Translations under genes and position numbers: made by a program
Notes under the pieces: model-generated
The model's input: the letters and a program-made list of their open reading frames with translations, nothing else
Databases searched by the model: none
Told to the model about the DNA's origin: nothing
Source of the DNA: Maricaulis maris
GTDB lineage: Bacteria; Pseudomonadota; Alphaproteobacteria; Caulobacterales; Maricaulaceae
Direction: 5' to 3'
Length of the DNA stretch: 64,000 nt
Assembly (NCBI RefSeq): GCF_003634045.1
Contig: NZ_RBIM01000002.1
Location: forward strand, 1 to 64,000
Shown here: positions 41,671 to 54,171 of the stretch, in pieces
How the letters are laid out: each line of letters opens with the position of its first letter
Numbering within the stretch: position 1 is the stretch's first letter

Positions 41671-44391
41671 ATGAAACTGTTTTCCAAAGCCGTCGCGATG
41701 GGCACGACGGCTATTCTGAGCGGGCTTTTTGCGGGTAGCGCGATGGCTCAGGTCGACGTGATCACCGTGACATCCCAGAAGCGCGAGCAGACGCTTCAGG
41801 ACACGCCGGTCTCGGTCGCCGTTGTGACCGGCGAGCAGATCGAGCAATCGCAAATTCGCGATGCCGCGGACCTGCAGACCCTGGTCCCGTCGCTTCGGGT
41901 TTCTGAGTTTGCGACGTCCACCAACACCGAGTTCAACCTGCGCGGCGTTGGCACGTCGAGCTTCAACCCGGGCCTCGAGCCGTCGGTCGGCGTCTTCATT
42001 GACGGCGTTTACCGTCCGCGCTCCGGCTCCGCGATCAACGACTTGATGTCGGTTGAGCGCGTCGAGGTCATCCGGGGACCGCAGTCCACGATTTTCGGCC
42101 GCAATACGCCGGCCGGTGTCGTCAGCATCATCACCCAGGCGCCGGATTTTGATTTCAACTATGCCGGCGAAGTGACGGTCGGAAATTACGGCATGCGCCA
42201 AGCGCGCGGCACCGTGACCGGCCCGCTGTCTGACAACGCAGCTTTCCGTCTGGAAGGTAATGTCCACCAGAATGACGGCTATATTGACGTCGTTGATGGC
42301 CGCGAGGCCAATAACCGCGACCGTATGAGCATTCGCGGCCAGTTGCTGTTCAACCCGAGCGACAATACCGAAGTCCGCATCATCGCGGATTGGGGTGATA
42401 TCGACGAGAATTGCTGTGCGGCACCGTTCGCCTTTTATGATCCGATCGACCTCGCGGCGCTTGTCGGCCTTGGCGGTACGGCGGTTCCGGCTGATCCCAA
42501 TGGCGGCGACACGATCGCCATTGACGGTGACCTGAACACCCAGCTGACCACGCAGGGTATTTCGGCCCAGATCGACCATGATTTCGACAGCTTCACCTTC
42601 ACCTCGATCACGGCCTTCCGTAACTATGATGAAGACCAGCTGTTCGACGCCGACTTCTCTGACCTCGACCTGGTCAGCCTGCGTCACATCCAGAACCAGT
42701 ATGACAGCTTCACCCAGGAATTCCGCCTGACCTCGACCGGCGACAATATGGTCGACTGGATGTTCGGCGGTTTCTATTACAACAACGAGCTGAGCTTCGA
42801 TAATTCGACGCCTTATGGTGCCGATGCCCGCGCCTTCTTCGATGCGGCGTCAGCGCCGGCAGTGGCCGACCTCGTTGCTTCGTTCGGACTTCCGGCCGGT
42901 ACGGGCGGCGTCTCGCTGCTTGAGATCTTCCTCGACATGAACCAGGCCGCTGGCGTTGGCGCCTTCGTGCCGCTGGCGTCAGGCAATGGCGCGCTTCCGA
43001 CCACGCCGGCTGAAGGCTTTGTTGCCACCAGCCACGGCCTGATTTCGGAAAGCTATCAATACGACACCAATGCCTGGTCGGCGTTCGGCCAGATCGATTG
43101 GCATCTCACCGACCAGTTCACGGTGACGCTGGGTGGTCGCTATTCCGACGAAGACAAGGAAATGGTCACGGCCATCAACCAGCCGGGTCCGTTGTCGGCC
43201 TTCTCCTTTGTCGACCTGGCACAGGATCTGCGCCTGGTGACGCCGGGTACCTGTGATCCGGGCCTCTTCCCGGTCATTGGCGGCGATGCCTGTGCGTATC
43301 TGGTGCCGTCGATCCTGTTTGGTCAGGCTCAGGCCGAAGCCTTGGCAGGCGATCCGACCTTGTTGAATACGCTGATCGGCCTCGGCATTTCGCCGACCGC
43401 TCCGCTGCCGGCGGCATTTGCCAATAATCCGGACCTCAATCCGCTGCTCGCTTTCACGGCCTTCCAGAACTTCCCGCCGGTCAATGCAGCCGACTTCCCG
43501 ACCTCGCGTAACGACACCAACTTCTCGGGCAATATTATCCTGTCCTATGATGTGTCGGACACGTTCAACGTCTATGCGAGCTACGCGACGGGCTTCAAGC
43601 CGGGCGGTTTCAACGTCTCGACCAATGCCGCCTTCACCGGCGTTTTCGAGTTCGAGGAAGAGACCGCAGAGAGCTTTGAAGTGGGGGCCAAAGGGTCCTT
43701 TGACGGCGGTCGCTTCGTCTACGCGCTGGCCTACTTCAACCAGGAAATCACTGATTTCCAGACCAACAATTTCGTCGGCAATGGCTTCGCACTCGAGAAT
43801 GCCGGTTCGATTGAAGTCTCCGGTCTTGAGTTCGAGGGGCAGTGGGCACCGACCGACAATCTGCTCGTCACCGGTGGTTTCACCTACCTGTTCGAAAGCA
43901 TCTACGGCGAATATCTCTACGCGCCGTGCCCGGACAGCTTTGATTCGACCGATCCGAATTTCGCGCTTTGCGTGCCAGGTGCCGAGCGCACCAATGGTGC
44001 CGGCGTGACCGCACTCTTCAACGACCTGACCGGTCGTGACCGCGGCAATTCGGAGTTCGTGGCGGCGATGACGGCGACCTACACGCACCAGGTCGGTGAC
44101 AATATGGAGATGTCCTGGCGTGGCGAGATGAGCCACATCTCGGATTTCTCGCACACCACCAGCCAGGACCCGCGTCCGTTCGCAAACCAGGATGCCTTCC
44201 AGCTCTACAACGCGTCGGTGACGCTCGGTGCCGATGACGGCGCTTGGGCCTTGCAGGTGTGGGGTCGGAACATCTTTGACGAGAATTACACCAAGGGCGG
44301 TTTCCCGTCGGTTGGTTATCTCGGCACCAGCTACAACGCCTATCCGGGTGATCCGCAGACCTACGGCATCACGCTGCGTGTTCGCGGCTAG
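41671..44391 (+). CDS. TonB-dependent outer-membrane receptor
   Basis: The protein has 906 residues from the ATG at 41671 with AGGGGAG upstream. A signal peptide ends LFAGSAMAQVD. The plug domain begins at DVITVTSQKREQTLQDTPVSV, includes EFNLRGVGTSSF and IRGPQSTIFGRNTPAGVVSI, and is followed by a 22-strand barrel ending in an aromatic-rich YGITLRVRG. These receptors import siderophores, vitamins, sugars or other large solutes using TonB energy. A Ser/Ala-rich insertion at about residues 380-480 (two long loops) is extra. It is divergent from the hydrolase-GMC-ALDH operon, so the imported solute may be the substrate of that operon. Confidence 0.93.
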   Translation: MKLFSKAVAMGTTAILSGLFAGSAMAQVDVITVTSQKREQTLQDTPVSVAVVTGEQIEQSQIRDAADLQTLVPSLRVSEFATSTNTEFNLRGVGTSSFNPGLEPSVGVFIDGVYRPRSGSAINDLMSVERVEVIRGPQSTIFGRNTPAGVVSIITQAPDFDFNYAGEVTVGNYGMRQARGTVTGPLSDNAAFRLEGNVHQNDGYIDVVDGREANNRDRMSIRGQLLFNPSDNTEVRIIADWGDIDENCCAAPFAFYDPIDLAALVGLGGTAVPADPNGGDTIAIDGDLNTQLTTQGISAQIDHDFDSFTFTSITAFRNYDEDQLFDADFSDLDLVSLRHIQNQYDSFTQEFRLTSTGDNMVDWMFGGFYYNNELSFDNSTPYGADARAFFDAASAPAVADLVASFGLPAGTGGVSLLEIFLDMNQAAGVGAFVPLASGNGALPTTPAEGFVATSHGLISESYQYDTNAWSAFGQIDWHLTDQFTVTLGGRYSDEDKEMVTAINQPGPLSAFSFVDLAQDLRLVTPGTCDPGLFPVIGGDACAYLVPSILFGQAQAEALAGDPTLLNTLIGLGISPTAPLPAAFANNPDLNPLLAFTAFQNFPPVNAADFPTSRNDTNFSGNIILSYDVSDTFNVYASYATGFKPGGFNVSTNAAFTGVFEFEEETAESFEVGAKGSFDGGRFVYALAYFNQEITDFQTNNFVGNGFALENAGSIEVSGLEFEGQWAPTDNLLVTGGFTYLFESIYGEYLYAPCPDSFDSTDPNFALCVPGAERTNGAGVTALFNDLTGRDRGNSEFVAAMTATYTHQVGDNMEMSWRGEMSHISDFSHTTSQDPRPFANQDAFQLYNASVTLGADDGAWALQVWGRNIFDENYTKGGFPSVGYLGTSYNAYPGDPQTYGITLRVRG

Positions 44392-44404
44392 TGAACATTG
44401 TTCA
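44392..44404. promoter_or_regulatory. second copy of the TGAAC-N3-GTTCA dyad
   Basis: TGAACATTGTTCA follows the receptor stop codon directly. It matches the dyad at 41447 in both arms and in spacing, but lies at the gene's end, before the terminator. Confidence 0.45.
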
Positions 44405-44420
44405 AATAAGCGTATGATCG

Positions 44421-44451
44421 CGGGCGGGAACCAGGTGTTCCCGCCCGTTTT
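44421..44451 (+). terminator. terminator of the TonB receptor gene
   Basis: CGGGCGGGAAC pairs with GTTCCCGCCCG over 11 bases around a CAGGT loop and is followed by TTTT. Confidence 0.9.
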
Positions 44452-44471
44452 CATGTGCGGCGGAGCCAGTG

Positions 44472-44930
44472 ATGGGATTGTTTTTCCTGATTGTCGGATC
44501 AGTGGTCGGCGTCAGTGTCATGGTGTTTTTCAACGCCCGGCTGGGTATCAGCACCCAGGCGAAGCTGAGCGGGCTGGACGAGGCCATCATGCGCCTCGAT
44601 ACGGACCGCGTCGGCTTTGAAGCCGGCGAGGGGGTGCTCGCCGCAGACGGTGAAGGCGCCCTGGTCGCGGAACGCTCCGGCGCGTGTCTTGGTCTTGTGG
44701 TGGCGCGCGGCAGCGATTTCGTGATCCGCTATCTCGGCCCCGGCCGCGTCCGTGATGTGGCCATCGACAACGAACATGTGCTTCACCTGCGTCTCAATGA
44801 TTTTGTCTTCGCACCGGCCCGTTTGCGCTTTGACAGCGCCGAGGTCGCCGCAGACTGGGCCGAGCGGCTCACTGCCCTGCAGGCGGTCGCCGTCGAGGTC
44901 GCGCCCCTTCAGGCAGGGGCAAGGAGCTAA
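44472..44930 (+). CDS. single-span membrane protein of unknown function
   Basis: The protein has 152 residues from the ATG at 44472, with CGGAG six bases upstream. One N-terminal membrane segment (MGLFFLIVGSVVGVSVMVFF) is followed by a soluble domain of about 120 residues with alternating strands (LVVARGSDFVIRYLGPG, VRDVAIDNEHVLHLRL), perhaps a PH- or GRAM-like barrel. I cannot name a family. It is two bases before the sterol-desaturase-family gene and probably co-transcribed. Confidence 0.7.
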   Translation: MGLFFLIVGSVVGVSVMVFFNARLGISTQAKLSGLDEAIMRLDTDRVGFEAGEGVLAADGEGALVAERSGACLGLVVARGSDFVIRYLGPGRVRDVAIDNEHVLHLRLNDFVFAPARLRFDSAEVAADWAERLTALQAVAVEVAPLQAGARS

Positions 44931-44932
44931 AA

Positions 44933-45871
44933 ATGGACGTTCCCGCCTTTGTCCAGAACTGGAACCCGATCACGCTGGCGATCCCGTTCTTCACCCTGTC
45001 CGTTTTTGCCGAGATGCTGCATGCGCGCCTGACCGGCAAGACCCGGTTTGAAACCCGCGACACTGCGGCCAGCCTGGTCATGGGGCTGGGCAATAATGTG
45101 TCCTCGATCGTGTTCGGCATCCTGCTGGGTGGCTGGTCAGTCTTCGTCTATGAGCACCGCCTGCTGGATATCTCCTTCGCCTGGTGGGTCTGGGTGATCG
45201 CCTTCGTGCTTGATGATTTCCTGTATTACTGGTCGCACCGTTTTGCTCACACCGTGCGCTGGTTCTGGGCCGACCACATCGTCCATCACTCGTCACAGCA
45301 CTACAATCTCACGACGGCCCTGCGCCAACCCTGGATCAGCCCATTGACCCTGAAATTCCTATGGCTTGGTTCGGCCATGGTCTTCCTGGGCTTTCATCCG
45401 GCCATGGTTGCTTTTGTCGGCGCGCTCAACCTGATCTACCAGTTCTGGATCCATACCGAGGCGATCAAGCGTTGCCCGGCCTGGTTCGAGGCGGTGATGA
45501 ACACGCCGTCGCACCACCGCGTCCATCACGCCACCAACCCGATTTATCTCGACAAGAACTACGCTGGCATTTTCATCATCTGGGACAAGATGTTCGGCAC
45601 TTTCCAGGTCGAACGCGCCGACGAACCCTGCCGCTATGGCATCGTCAAGAATCTGGGCACCTACAACCCGATCAAGATCTGTCTGCATGAATGGATGGGT
45701 ATCGTGAATGACATGGCCGGCGCCAAGTCCCTCAAACACGCAGCGATGTACCTGCTCGCCCCGCCTGGCTGGTCGCCGGACGGCTCGCGCGAGACGTCCA
45801 AGCAGCTCCTTGCCAAATGGCAGGCCCGTCAGGCCGCCCAGCCCAAGCCCGAAGCCGAAGCGGCAGAGTAG
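44933..45871 (+). CDS. sterol desaturase/fatty acid hydroxylase-family protein
   Basis: This 312-residue membrane enzyme has the di-iron histidine clusters HRFAH, HHSSQHYN and HHRVHH, the order found in the fatty acid hydroxylase superfamily. About five membrane segments surround them. Members hydroxylate or desaturate sterols, fatty acids or carotenoids (for example C-5 sterol desaturases). Bacterial members in marine alphaproteobacteria act on membrane lipids of unknown identity. The C-terminus is an Ala/Glu/Pro tail. Confidence 0.86.
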   Translation: MDVPAFVQNWNPITLAIPFFTLSVFAEMLHARLTGKTRFETRDTAASLVMGLGNNVSSIVFGILLGGWSVFVYEHRLLDISFAWWVWVIAFVLDDFLYYWSHRFAHTVRWFWADHIVHHSSQHYNLTTALRQPWISPLTLKFLWLGSAMVFLGFHPAMVAFVGALNLIYQFWIHTEAIKRCPAWFEAVMNTPSHHRVHHATNPIYLDKNYAGIFIIWDKMFGTFQVERADEPCRYGIVKNLGTYNPIKICLHEWMGIVNDMAGAKSLKHAAMYLLAPPGWSPDGSRETSKQLLAKWQARQAAQPKPEAEAAE

Positions 45872-46036
45872 CGGCGGAGAACCGCTGAGCGGGTGATAGG
45901 GGCAAGCGGTTGGCGCCTTTACCCGCTCCGGCGATTTCGGACCACGTTCCACTGTGACGATCGGCGCGTGTATTTCAGACCTGCTGCGTTTGCCAAGACG
46001 GTCACGAAGTCTCTGCACCCAATCGCGCATCCCGCC

Positions 46037-46064
46037 TTGTATTACGACGCTCACCCGGTCTAAT
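46037..46064 (+). promoter_or_regulatory. candidate promoter of proS
   Basis: TTGTAT and TCTAAT are separated by 16 bases, ending 33 bases before the proS ATG. It is the best promoter-like pair in the 226-base gap before proS. Confidence 0.35.
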
Positions 46065-46097
46065 GGGCGTCAAACACGAACCCACCGGAATCGCCCC

Positions 46098-47432
46098 ATG
46101 CGCCTGTCCCGTTATTTCCTGCCCGTCCTCAAGGAAACCCCCTCTGACGCCGAGATCGTCTCGCACCAGCTGATGCTGCGCGCCGGCATGATCAAGCAGC
46201 AGGCGGCGGGGATTTATGCCTGGTTGCCGCTGGGCCATCGCGTGCTCAAGAAAATCGAACAGATTGTGCGCGAGGAACAGGACCGGGCCGGCGCCGTCGA
46301 ACTCCTGATGCCGACCATCCAGTCGGCGGACCTGTGGCGCGAAAGCGGGCGCTATGAGGATTATGGCGACGAGATGCTGCGCATCACCGACCGCCATGAT
46401 CGCGAGCTGCTCTTTGGGCCGACCAATGAGGAAATGATCACCGAGATTTTCCGCTCATACTGCAAGTCCTACAAGGACTTGCCGAAGATGCTCTACCACA
46501 TCCAGTGGAAGTTTCGCGATGAGCGCCGGCCCCGTTTCGGGGTCATGCGCGGCCGCGAATTCCTGATGAAGGACACCTATTCCTTCGATGTCGACGAGGC
46601 CGCCGCCCGACGCTCCTACAACCGCATGTTTGTGGCCTATCTCAACACTTTCTCGCGGCTCGGCCTCAAGGCCGTGCCGATGAAGGCTGATACCGGTCCG
46701 ATCGGCGGCGATCTCAGCCATGAATTCATCGTGTTGGCCGAAACCGGCGAGAGCGAGGTTTTCTGCCATGCCGATCTCGTCGAGATGGGTGCGCCTGGAC
46801 TGGATGTCGATTTCGACGGCGATCTTCAGTCCTATGTCGATCAGCGCACAGCGCTTTATGCGGCGACCGACGAAATGCACGAGCCCGACCAGTTCGCGGC
46901 CGTGCCGAAGGATCGTCAACTCTCGGCGCGCGGAATCGAGGTCGGCCATATTTTCTATTTCGGCACCAAGTATTCCGAGCCGATGAAAGCGCTGGTCCAG
47001 CATCAGGACGGCCAGCCGCGCGCTGTCCATATGGGTTCTTATGGTGTCGGCGTGTCGCGGCTTCTCGGCGCGATCATCGAAGCGCATCACGACGAGAAGG
47101 GCTGTATCTGGCCGGAAAGCGTTGCGCCCTTTGGCGTCGGCATCATCAATATGCGCGTCGGCGACGCCGCGTGTGATGCGGCCTGCGAAACCGCCTATGC
47201 GGCGTTGGCCAAGGCCGGCCTTGACCCGCTTTATGATGACACTGACAACCGGGCCGGCGCCAAATTCGCGACTGCCGACCTGATTGGCCTGCCCTATCAG
47301 CTGGTGATCGGTCCGCGCGGGCTGAAAGAGGGCAAGATCGAACTCAAGGTTCGCCGCAATGGCGAGACCCATGAGCTGTCGCTGGAGGATGCAGTGAGCC
47401 GGCTGGCCGAAAGGGCCTTCAGCGATGACTGA
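46098..47432 (+). CDS. proS: prolyl-tRNA synthetase, form without editing insertion
   Basis: The protein has 444 residues from the ATG at 46098. Class II motifs are present: motif 1 region [18 protein letters not shown], motif 2 [23 protein letters not shown], and motif 3 [13 protein letters not shown], then the C-terminal anticodon-binding domain ([14 protein letters not shown]). Length (E. coli has about 570) shows that the INS cis-editing domain is missing between motifs 2 and 3, as is normal in alphaproteobacteria. It charges tRNA-Pro. Its end overlaps lolC by eight bases, linking the genes. Confidence 0.95.
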   Translation: MRLSRYFLPVLKETPSDAEIVSHQLMLRAGMIKQQAAGIYAWLPLGHRVLKKIEQIVREEQDRAGAVELLMPTIQSADLWRESGRYEDYGDEMLRITDRHDRELLFGPTNEEMITEIFRSYCKSYKDLPKMLYHIQWKFRDERRPRFGVMRGREFLMKDTYSFDVDEAAARRSYNRMFVAYLNTFSRLGLKAVPMKADTGPIGGDLSHEFIVLAETGESEVFCHADLVEMGAPGLDVDFDGDLQSYVDQRTALYAATDEMHEPDQFAAVPKDRQLSARGIEVGHIFYFGTKYSEPMKALVQHQDGQPRAVHMGSYGVGVSRLLGAIIEAHHDEKGCIWPESVAPFGVGIINMRVGDAACDAACETAYAALAKAGLDPLYDDTDNRAGAKFATADLIGLPYQLVIGPRGLKEGKIELKVRRNGETHELSLEDAVSRLAERAFSDD

Positions 47433-48756
47433 AGCAGCGCGCGGGACGAGTGTGGCATCGACCGGCGGGGCGCGACCCTTCAGCCCTTATGAATTCCTGC
47501 TCGCCTTCCGCTATCTGCGGGCCCGCCGCAAGCATGGCGGCGTTGCTCTGATCGCCTGGATTTCCTTCGGTGGGATTGCGCTCGCCGTCACCGGCCTGAT
47601 CGCTGTCATGTCGATCATGAATGGTTTCCGGGCTGAACTTTTCAGCCAGCTTCTCGGTTTCCAGCCGCATGTCTATGTCGATACACGTGAAATTCCATCT
47701 GACGATATAGATCGCCTGCTTGCGGAAATCGAAGCGATGACCGGCGTCAAAAGCGCCGACCCGGTGGTGACCGGTCAGGTCCTGGCCTCGTCCCAGCGTT
47801 ACGAATCCGTGCTTCAGGTGCTCGCGGTGCGGCCGTCCGATCTCGCCCGGATGGATGTGATCCAGTCCGGCGATGATCCCCGCAGTCTGACCGGCATCCA
47901 GTATGGCGATCTCGAGACCTTTGGTGACGGGCATAATGGCGGCGATGGCATCGTCATCGGGGCCGGCGTGGCCCAGCGCCTTGGCGTGACGATCGGTGAC
48001 CGGGTCACTTTCACGGCCGCCCGCGCCGCGCCGACCGCCTTCGGCATCCGGCCGCAGCAAAAAGCCTATTATGTCGAGGCGATCATCGCGGCGGGTGTCT
48101 CCACCATCGACAATAATCTCGCCTACATGCCGCTGGATCAGGGTCAGCTCTATTTCAACCGTGGGGACGTGGTCGACACGATCCAGATCCGTCTCGACAT
48201 TCCGGAAATGGCACCGCAATTTGTCGCCCCGATCCGCGCCCTCGCAGGTCCGAATGCGCTGGTCTATGACTATACAAGGCTTGATCCGGCCTTCTTCAAC
48301 GCCTTGCAATTCGAGCGCACGGCGATGCGACTGATCCTGTCCATCGTGGTGGCGATCGCGGCCATGAACATCATTTCCGGCTTGGTCATGCTGGTGAAGA
48401 ACAAGTCGCGCGATATCGCCATACTGCGTACGATGGGCGCGACCCGGGCCTCGGTGATGCGGGTTTTCCTGATTGTGGGCGCCAGCATCGGCATGGCCGG
48501 TACGCTGGCCGGCCTGTTGCTGGGCATACTCTTCGTGACCTTTATCGGTCCGATCCAGGACTTCATCACCTGGACAACCGGGGCCCAGGTCTGGGATCCG
48601 AACGTCTATTATCTCTACCGCATCCCGGCCAAGATGGATTGGGGCGAGGTGGCCTTCATCTCGATCTTCGGGCTGGCCGTTTCCCTGCTGGTGACTTTGC
48701 CGCCGGCCTGGCGGGCGGCGCGTCTCGATCCGGTGGAGGCGCTGCGTTATGAGTGA
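47425..48756 (+). CDS. lolC: lipoprotein-releasing ABC permease LolC/E
   Basis: This 443-residue membrane permease has the LolC/E plan: an N-terminal cytoplasmic helix [18 protein letters not shown], a first membrane span ([27 protein letters not shown]), a long periplasmic domain, and three C-terminal spans with the LolD-contact loop [26 protein letters not shown]-like sequence ([16 protein letters not shown]). A single LolC/E homodimeric form serves many alphaproteobacteria, so lolE may be missing. With LolD it extracts lipoproteins from the inner membrane and hands them to LolA. It overlaps proS and the lolD start by eight bases. Confidence 0.9.
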   Translation: MTEAARGTSVASTGGARPFSPYEFLLAFRYLRARRKHGGVALIAWISFGGIALAVTGLIAVMSIMNGFRAELFSQLLGFQPHVYVDTREIPSDDIDRLLAEIEAMTGVKSADPVVTGQVLASSQRYESVLQVLAVRPSDLARMDVIQSGDDPRSLTGIQYGDLETFGDGHNGGDGIVIGAGVAQRLGVTIGDRVTFTAARAAPTAFGIRPQQKAYYVEAIIAAGVSTIDNNLAYMPLDQGQLYFNRGDVVDTIQIRLDIPEMAPQFVAPIRALAGPNALVYDYTRLDPAFFNALQFERTAMRLILSIVVAIAAMNIISGLVMLVKNKSRDIAILRTMGATRASVMRVFLIVGASIGMAGTLAGLLLGILFVTFIGPIQDFITWTTGAQVWDPNVYYLYRIPAKMDWGEVAFISIFGLAVSLLVTLPPAWRAARLDPVEALRYE

Positions 48757-49438
48757 TTTCGTTCTCGAACTCGACGCGATCGACCGCACCTATGTCACCG
48801 AGGCCGGGGAATTGCCGGTGCTGCGCGGCGCCAGTCTCAGCCTGTCGCCCGGCGAGATTGTCGGCTTGGTCGGTCCGTCCGGATCTGGCAAGTCGTCTCT
48901 TTTGCACGCGGCCGGCCTGCTCGAACGCCCCAATGCTGGCGATGTGCGGGTGAGGGGGCGGGCAACACGTGAGCTGTCGGATCGTGATCGCACCGCGATC
49001 CGGCGTCGCGAAATCGGCTTCGTCTACCAGTTTCACCACCTCCTGCCCGAGTTTGATGCGCTGGAGAATATCGTCCTGCCGCAATTGATCGGCGGCGTTC
49101 CGGCGCGCAAGGCGCGCGAACGGGCGGAGTTGCTGCTGACCCAGCTGGGGCTCGGCGACCGGATCCTGCACCAGCCCTCGCAATTGTCCGGCGGCGAACA
49201 GCAGCGGGTTGCGATTGCCCGCGCCCTGGCCAATCGCCCGCACGTGCTGCTGGCCGACGAGCCAACCGGCAATCTCGATCCAACAACGTCCGAGAAGGTG
49301 TTCGACGCTTTCCGGGAGACGGTGAAGGCAGAGGGCGCCGCGGCCCTGGTCGCGACCCATAATCACGAGCTGGCGGGTCGTATGGATCGCATCCTCACCT
49401 TCGCCGACGGGCATCTCACGCCGTATGTCGCCGACTGA
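48749..49438 (+). CDS. lolD: lipoprotein-releasing ABC ATPase LolD
   Basis: The 229-residue ABC ATPase has Walker A GPSGSGKSSLL at about residues 42-52, the signature LSGGEQQRVAIARAL, Walker B VLLADEPTGNLD and the switch His in ATHNHELAG. The LolD-type contact sequence FVYQFHHLLPEFDALENI is present. It powers LolC. The start overlaps lolC by eight bases. Downstream is a short gap with an SOS promoter. Confidence 0.93.
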   Translation: MSDFVLELDAIDRTYVTEAGELPVLRGASLSLSPGEIVGLVGPSGSGKSSLLHAAGLLERPNAGDVRVRGRATRELSDRDRTAIRRREIGFVYQFHHLLPEFDALENIVLPQLIGGVPARKARERAELLLTQLGLGDRILHQPSQLSGGEQQRVAIARALANRPHVLLADEPTGNLDPTTSEKVFDAFRETVKAEGAAALVATHNHELAGRMDRILTFADGHLTPYVAD

Positions 49439-49464
49439 GGTCTGATAGCTTCAAAACCACACTG

Positions 49465-49526
49465 AAACAAAAGTGGAACATTTCGCTTGACGACGCGTCT
49501 TTGCCGAAATAGAACAAAAGCAGAAC
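49465..49526 (+). promoter_or_regulatory. LexA-controlled promoter with two LexA-like boxes
   Basis: GAAC-N7-GAAC (49512-49526), the direct-repeat LexA site of alphaproteobacteria, overlaps the -10 element of a promoter with TTGACG (49487-49492), a 17-base spacer and TAGAAC (49510-49515). A second, imperfect copy, AAAC-N7-GAAC, is at 49465-49479. Both repeats share AAAAG in the spacer. Confidence 0.8.
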
Positions 49527-49547
49527 AAGCGTTTTGGGGAGAGTGTC

Positions 49548-49643
49548 ATGCGCCGGGTTGTTCAAGATGTTTCCGCCGCCACCGCCGTTTTGGGTTTTGC
49601 CTGGATGATCGCGATGTGGGGATCGGTTCTCGGCGCGGCCTGA
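49548..49643 (+). CDS. sidA: SOS-induced small membrane peptide, SidA-like
   Basis: This 31-residue gene starts at an ATG with GGGGAGAG upstream, about 25 bases after the predicted transcription start. The peptide has a basic N-terminus (MRRVVQD) and one hydrophobic span (VLGFAWMIAMWGSVLG), consistent with an inner-membrane single-span peptide. It is directly downstream of a LexA box overlapping a -10 element. In Caulobacter, SidA is a 29-residue SOS-induced inner-membrane peptide that blocks cell division through the late divisome proteins FtsW and FtsN. Size, topology and LexA control match. I rely on memory for the family and have not aligned it, so the name is probable and not certain. 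It is encoded between lolD and dnaE. Confidence 0.65.
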   Translation: MRRVVQDVSAATAVLGFAWMIAMWGSVLGAA

Positions 49644-49738
49644 ACCGGTTAGACTGATTGATCTGACTCGGTGGCGCCGACGGCGTCAGGTCCGGGCAGG
49701 GCGGGATCAGTTTTCAGGCCGGATGTCAGGAGAGACCC

Positions 49739-53182
<3,444 letters not shown>

Positions 53183-53429
53183 TGCGATGTGTTTGCTTTG
53201 TCGGAACCAGATTGGGGCAGCATGGCTGACCGGCTCCGGCGGCCACATCGGTCATCGGCCGACGCCCGCGGTGTCGACAAGGACCATGGCGGCTGACGGG
53301 GCCTGAAACGGCCTAGCTGTTGCGGTTATTCAACAGGTCAGTTCAGCCCTCGCCATGACGGGCGCGCTTTCGTTTGCGTCGGCGGCTGAAGCCGTGGATA
53401 GTGCGCCAAACTCGTGGGGAGGGGATCGT

Positions 53430-53894
53430 ATGAATAGTCTTTTTGCAGGCAGCGCGATGACGCTGATGTTTTTTGTGTCGGCAGGTGCCCAGGCGCAGGA
53501 CACGCCGGAGGCATTGCAGCGGGCCTTCGTGGCGGCGGTCGAGGCCGAGGACGCCACGGCACTGGGAAACTTGTTCACTGCGGATGCCGACAGTTATTCG
53601 CCGGGCACGCACCATGTCCGTGGTCGGGAGGCGATCGCCGCTGACTGGCAGGGCTTCTTCGATGCCTTTGACAATATCAGCCTGACGCTCGACATGCATG
53701 GCTCTGCAGGCCTGGGCGACAGCCATGCGGCCTGGGGCGAGTGGACGATGAGCCAGACGCCCGCCGGTGGCGGCGCGGCCTTCACGCTCACCGGGCGTTT
53801 CATGGATGTTCAGAGCCGCATTGACGGCCAGTGGTATTACCGCGCCGATCACGCCTCGGTTTCGCCACCGCCGCCTGCATCGGCCGGCGAGTAG
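53430..53894 (+). CDS. exported NTF2-like (SnoaL/DUF4440-type) protein
   Basis: The protein has 154 residues from the ATG at 53430 with GGGGAGGGG upstream. A signal peptide ends SAGAQAQDTP. The mature part has the NTF2/SnoaL layout: helix PEALQRAFVAAVEAEDATALGNLFTADADSY, a loop with HHVRGREAIAADW, then a curved sheet ending WYYRADHASVS. Members are often small enzymes or binding pockets, and no catalytic residue can be assigned. It is alone between dnaE and rpsB. Confidence 0.72.
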   Translation: MNSLFAGSAMTLMFFVSAGAQAQDTPEALQRAFVAAVEAEDATALGNLFTADADSYSPGTHHVRGREAIAADWQGFFDAFDNISLTLDMHGSAGLGDSHAAWGEWTMSQTPAGGGAAFTLTGRFMDVQSRIDGQWYYRADHASVSPPPPASAGE

Positions 53895-54031
53895 CGCCAC
53901 CGGCCAGGCATGCCCGGCGGCCGGCGGGTCCGGCCTGTCCATCGCCGCATTGTCATCGGCATTTTGGTGCCGTGACAGGCTGCCACCCGCTGACGCATGG
54001 CCGCACTGCATCGGCCATGCCCGCGCCCGCT

Positions 54032-54060
54032 TGCCATGACAGGCTTGCGAGCCTATAAGC
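54032..54060 (+). promoter_or_regulatory. promoter of the rpsB operon
   Basis: TTGCCA (54032-54037) and TATAAG (54055-54060) are separated by exactly 17 bases. The predicted start near 54067 leaves a leader of about 105 bases before rpsB, long enough to hold an autoregulatory structure. Confidence 0.6.
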
Positions 54061-54171
54061 CGCGCCATTACGCACACGGGGCTACGTCCGGTCTTTGGCC
54101 TGACGCTCCGGTGTCGCCTGCAGGTGCAGGTGGCTCCGCTCCGTGGAGGCCAACCGGAAAAGGAAAACACG

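Noticed and set aside
42979-44454. 491-codon minus-strand open frame opposite the TonB receptor
   Set aside because: It is antisense to a clear receptor gene, lacks recognisable motifs and reads through the receptor terminator.
45880-45911. Inverted repeat AACCGCT-N18-AGCGGTT after the sterol-desaturase-like gene as a terminator
   Set aside because: The arms are short, the loop is long and no T-run follows, so I do not call a terminator.
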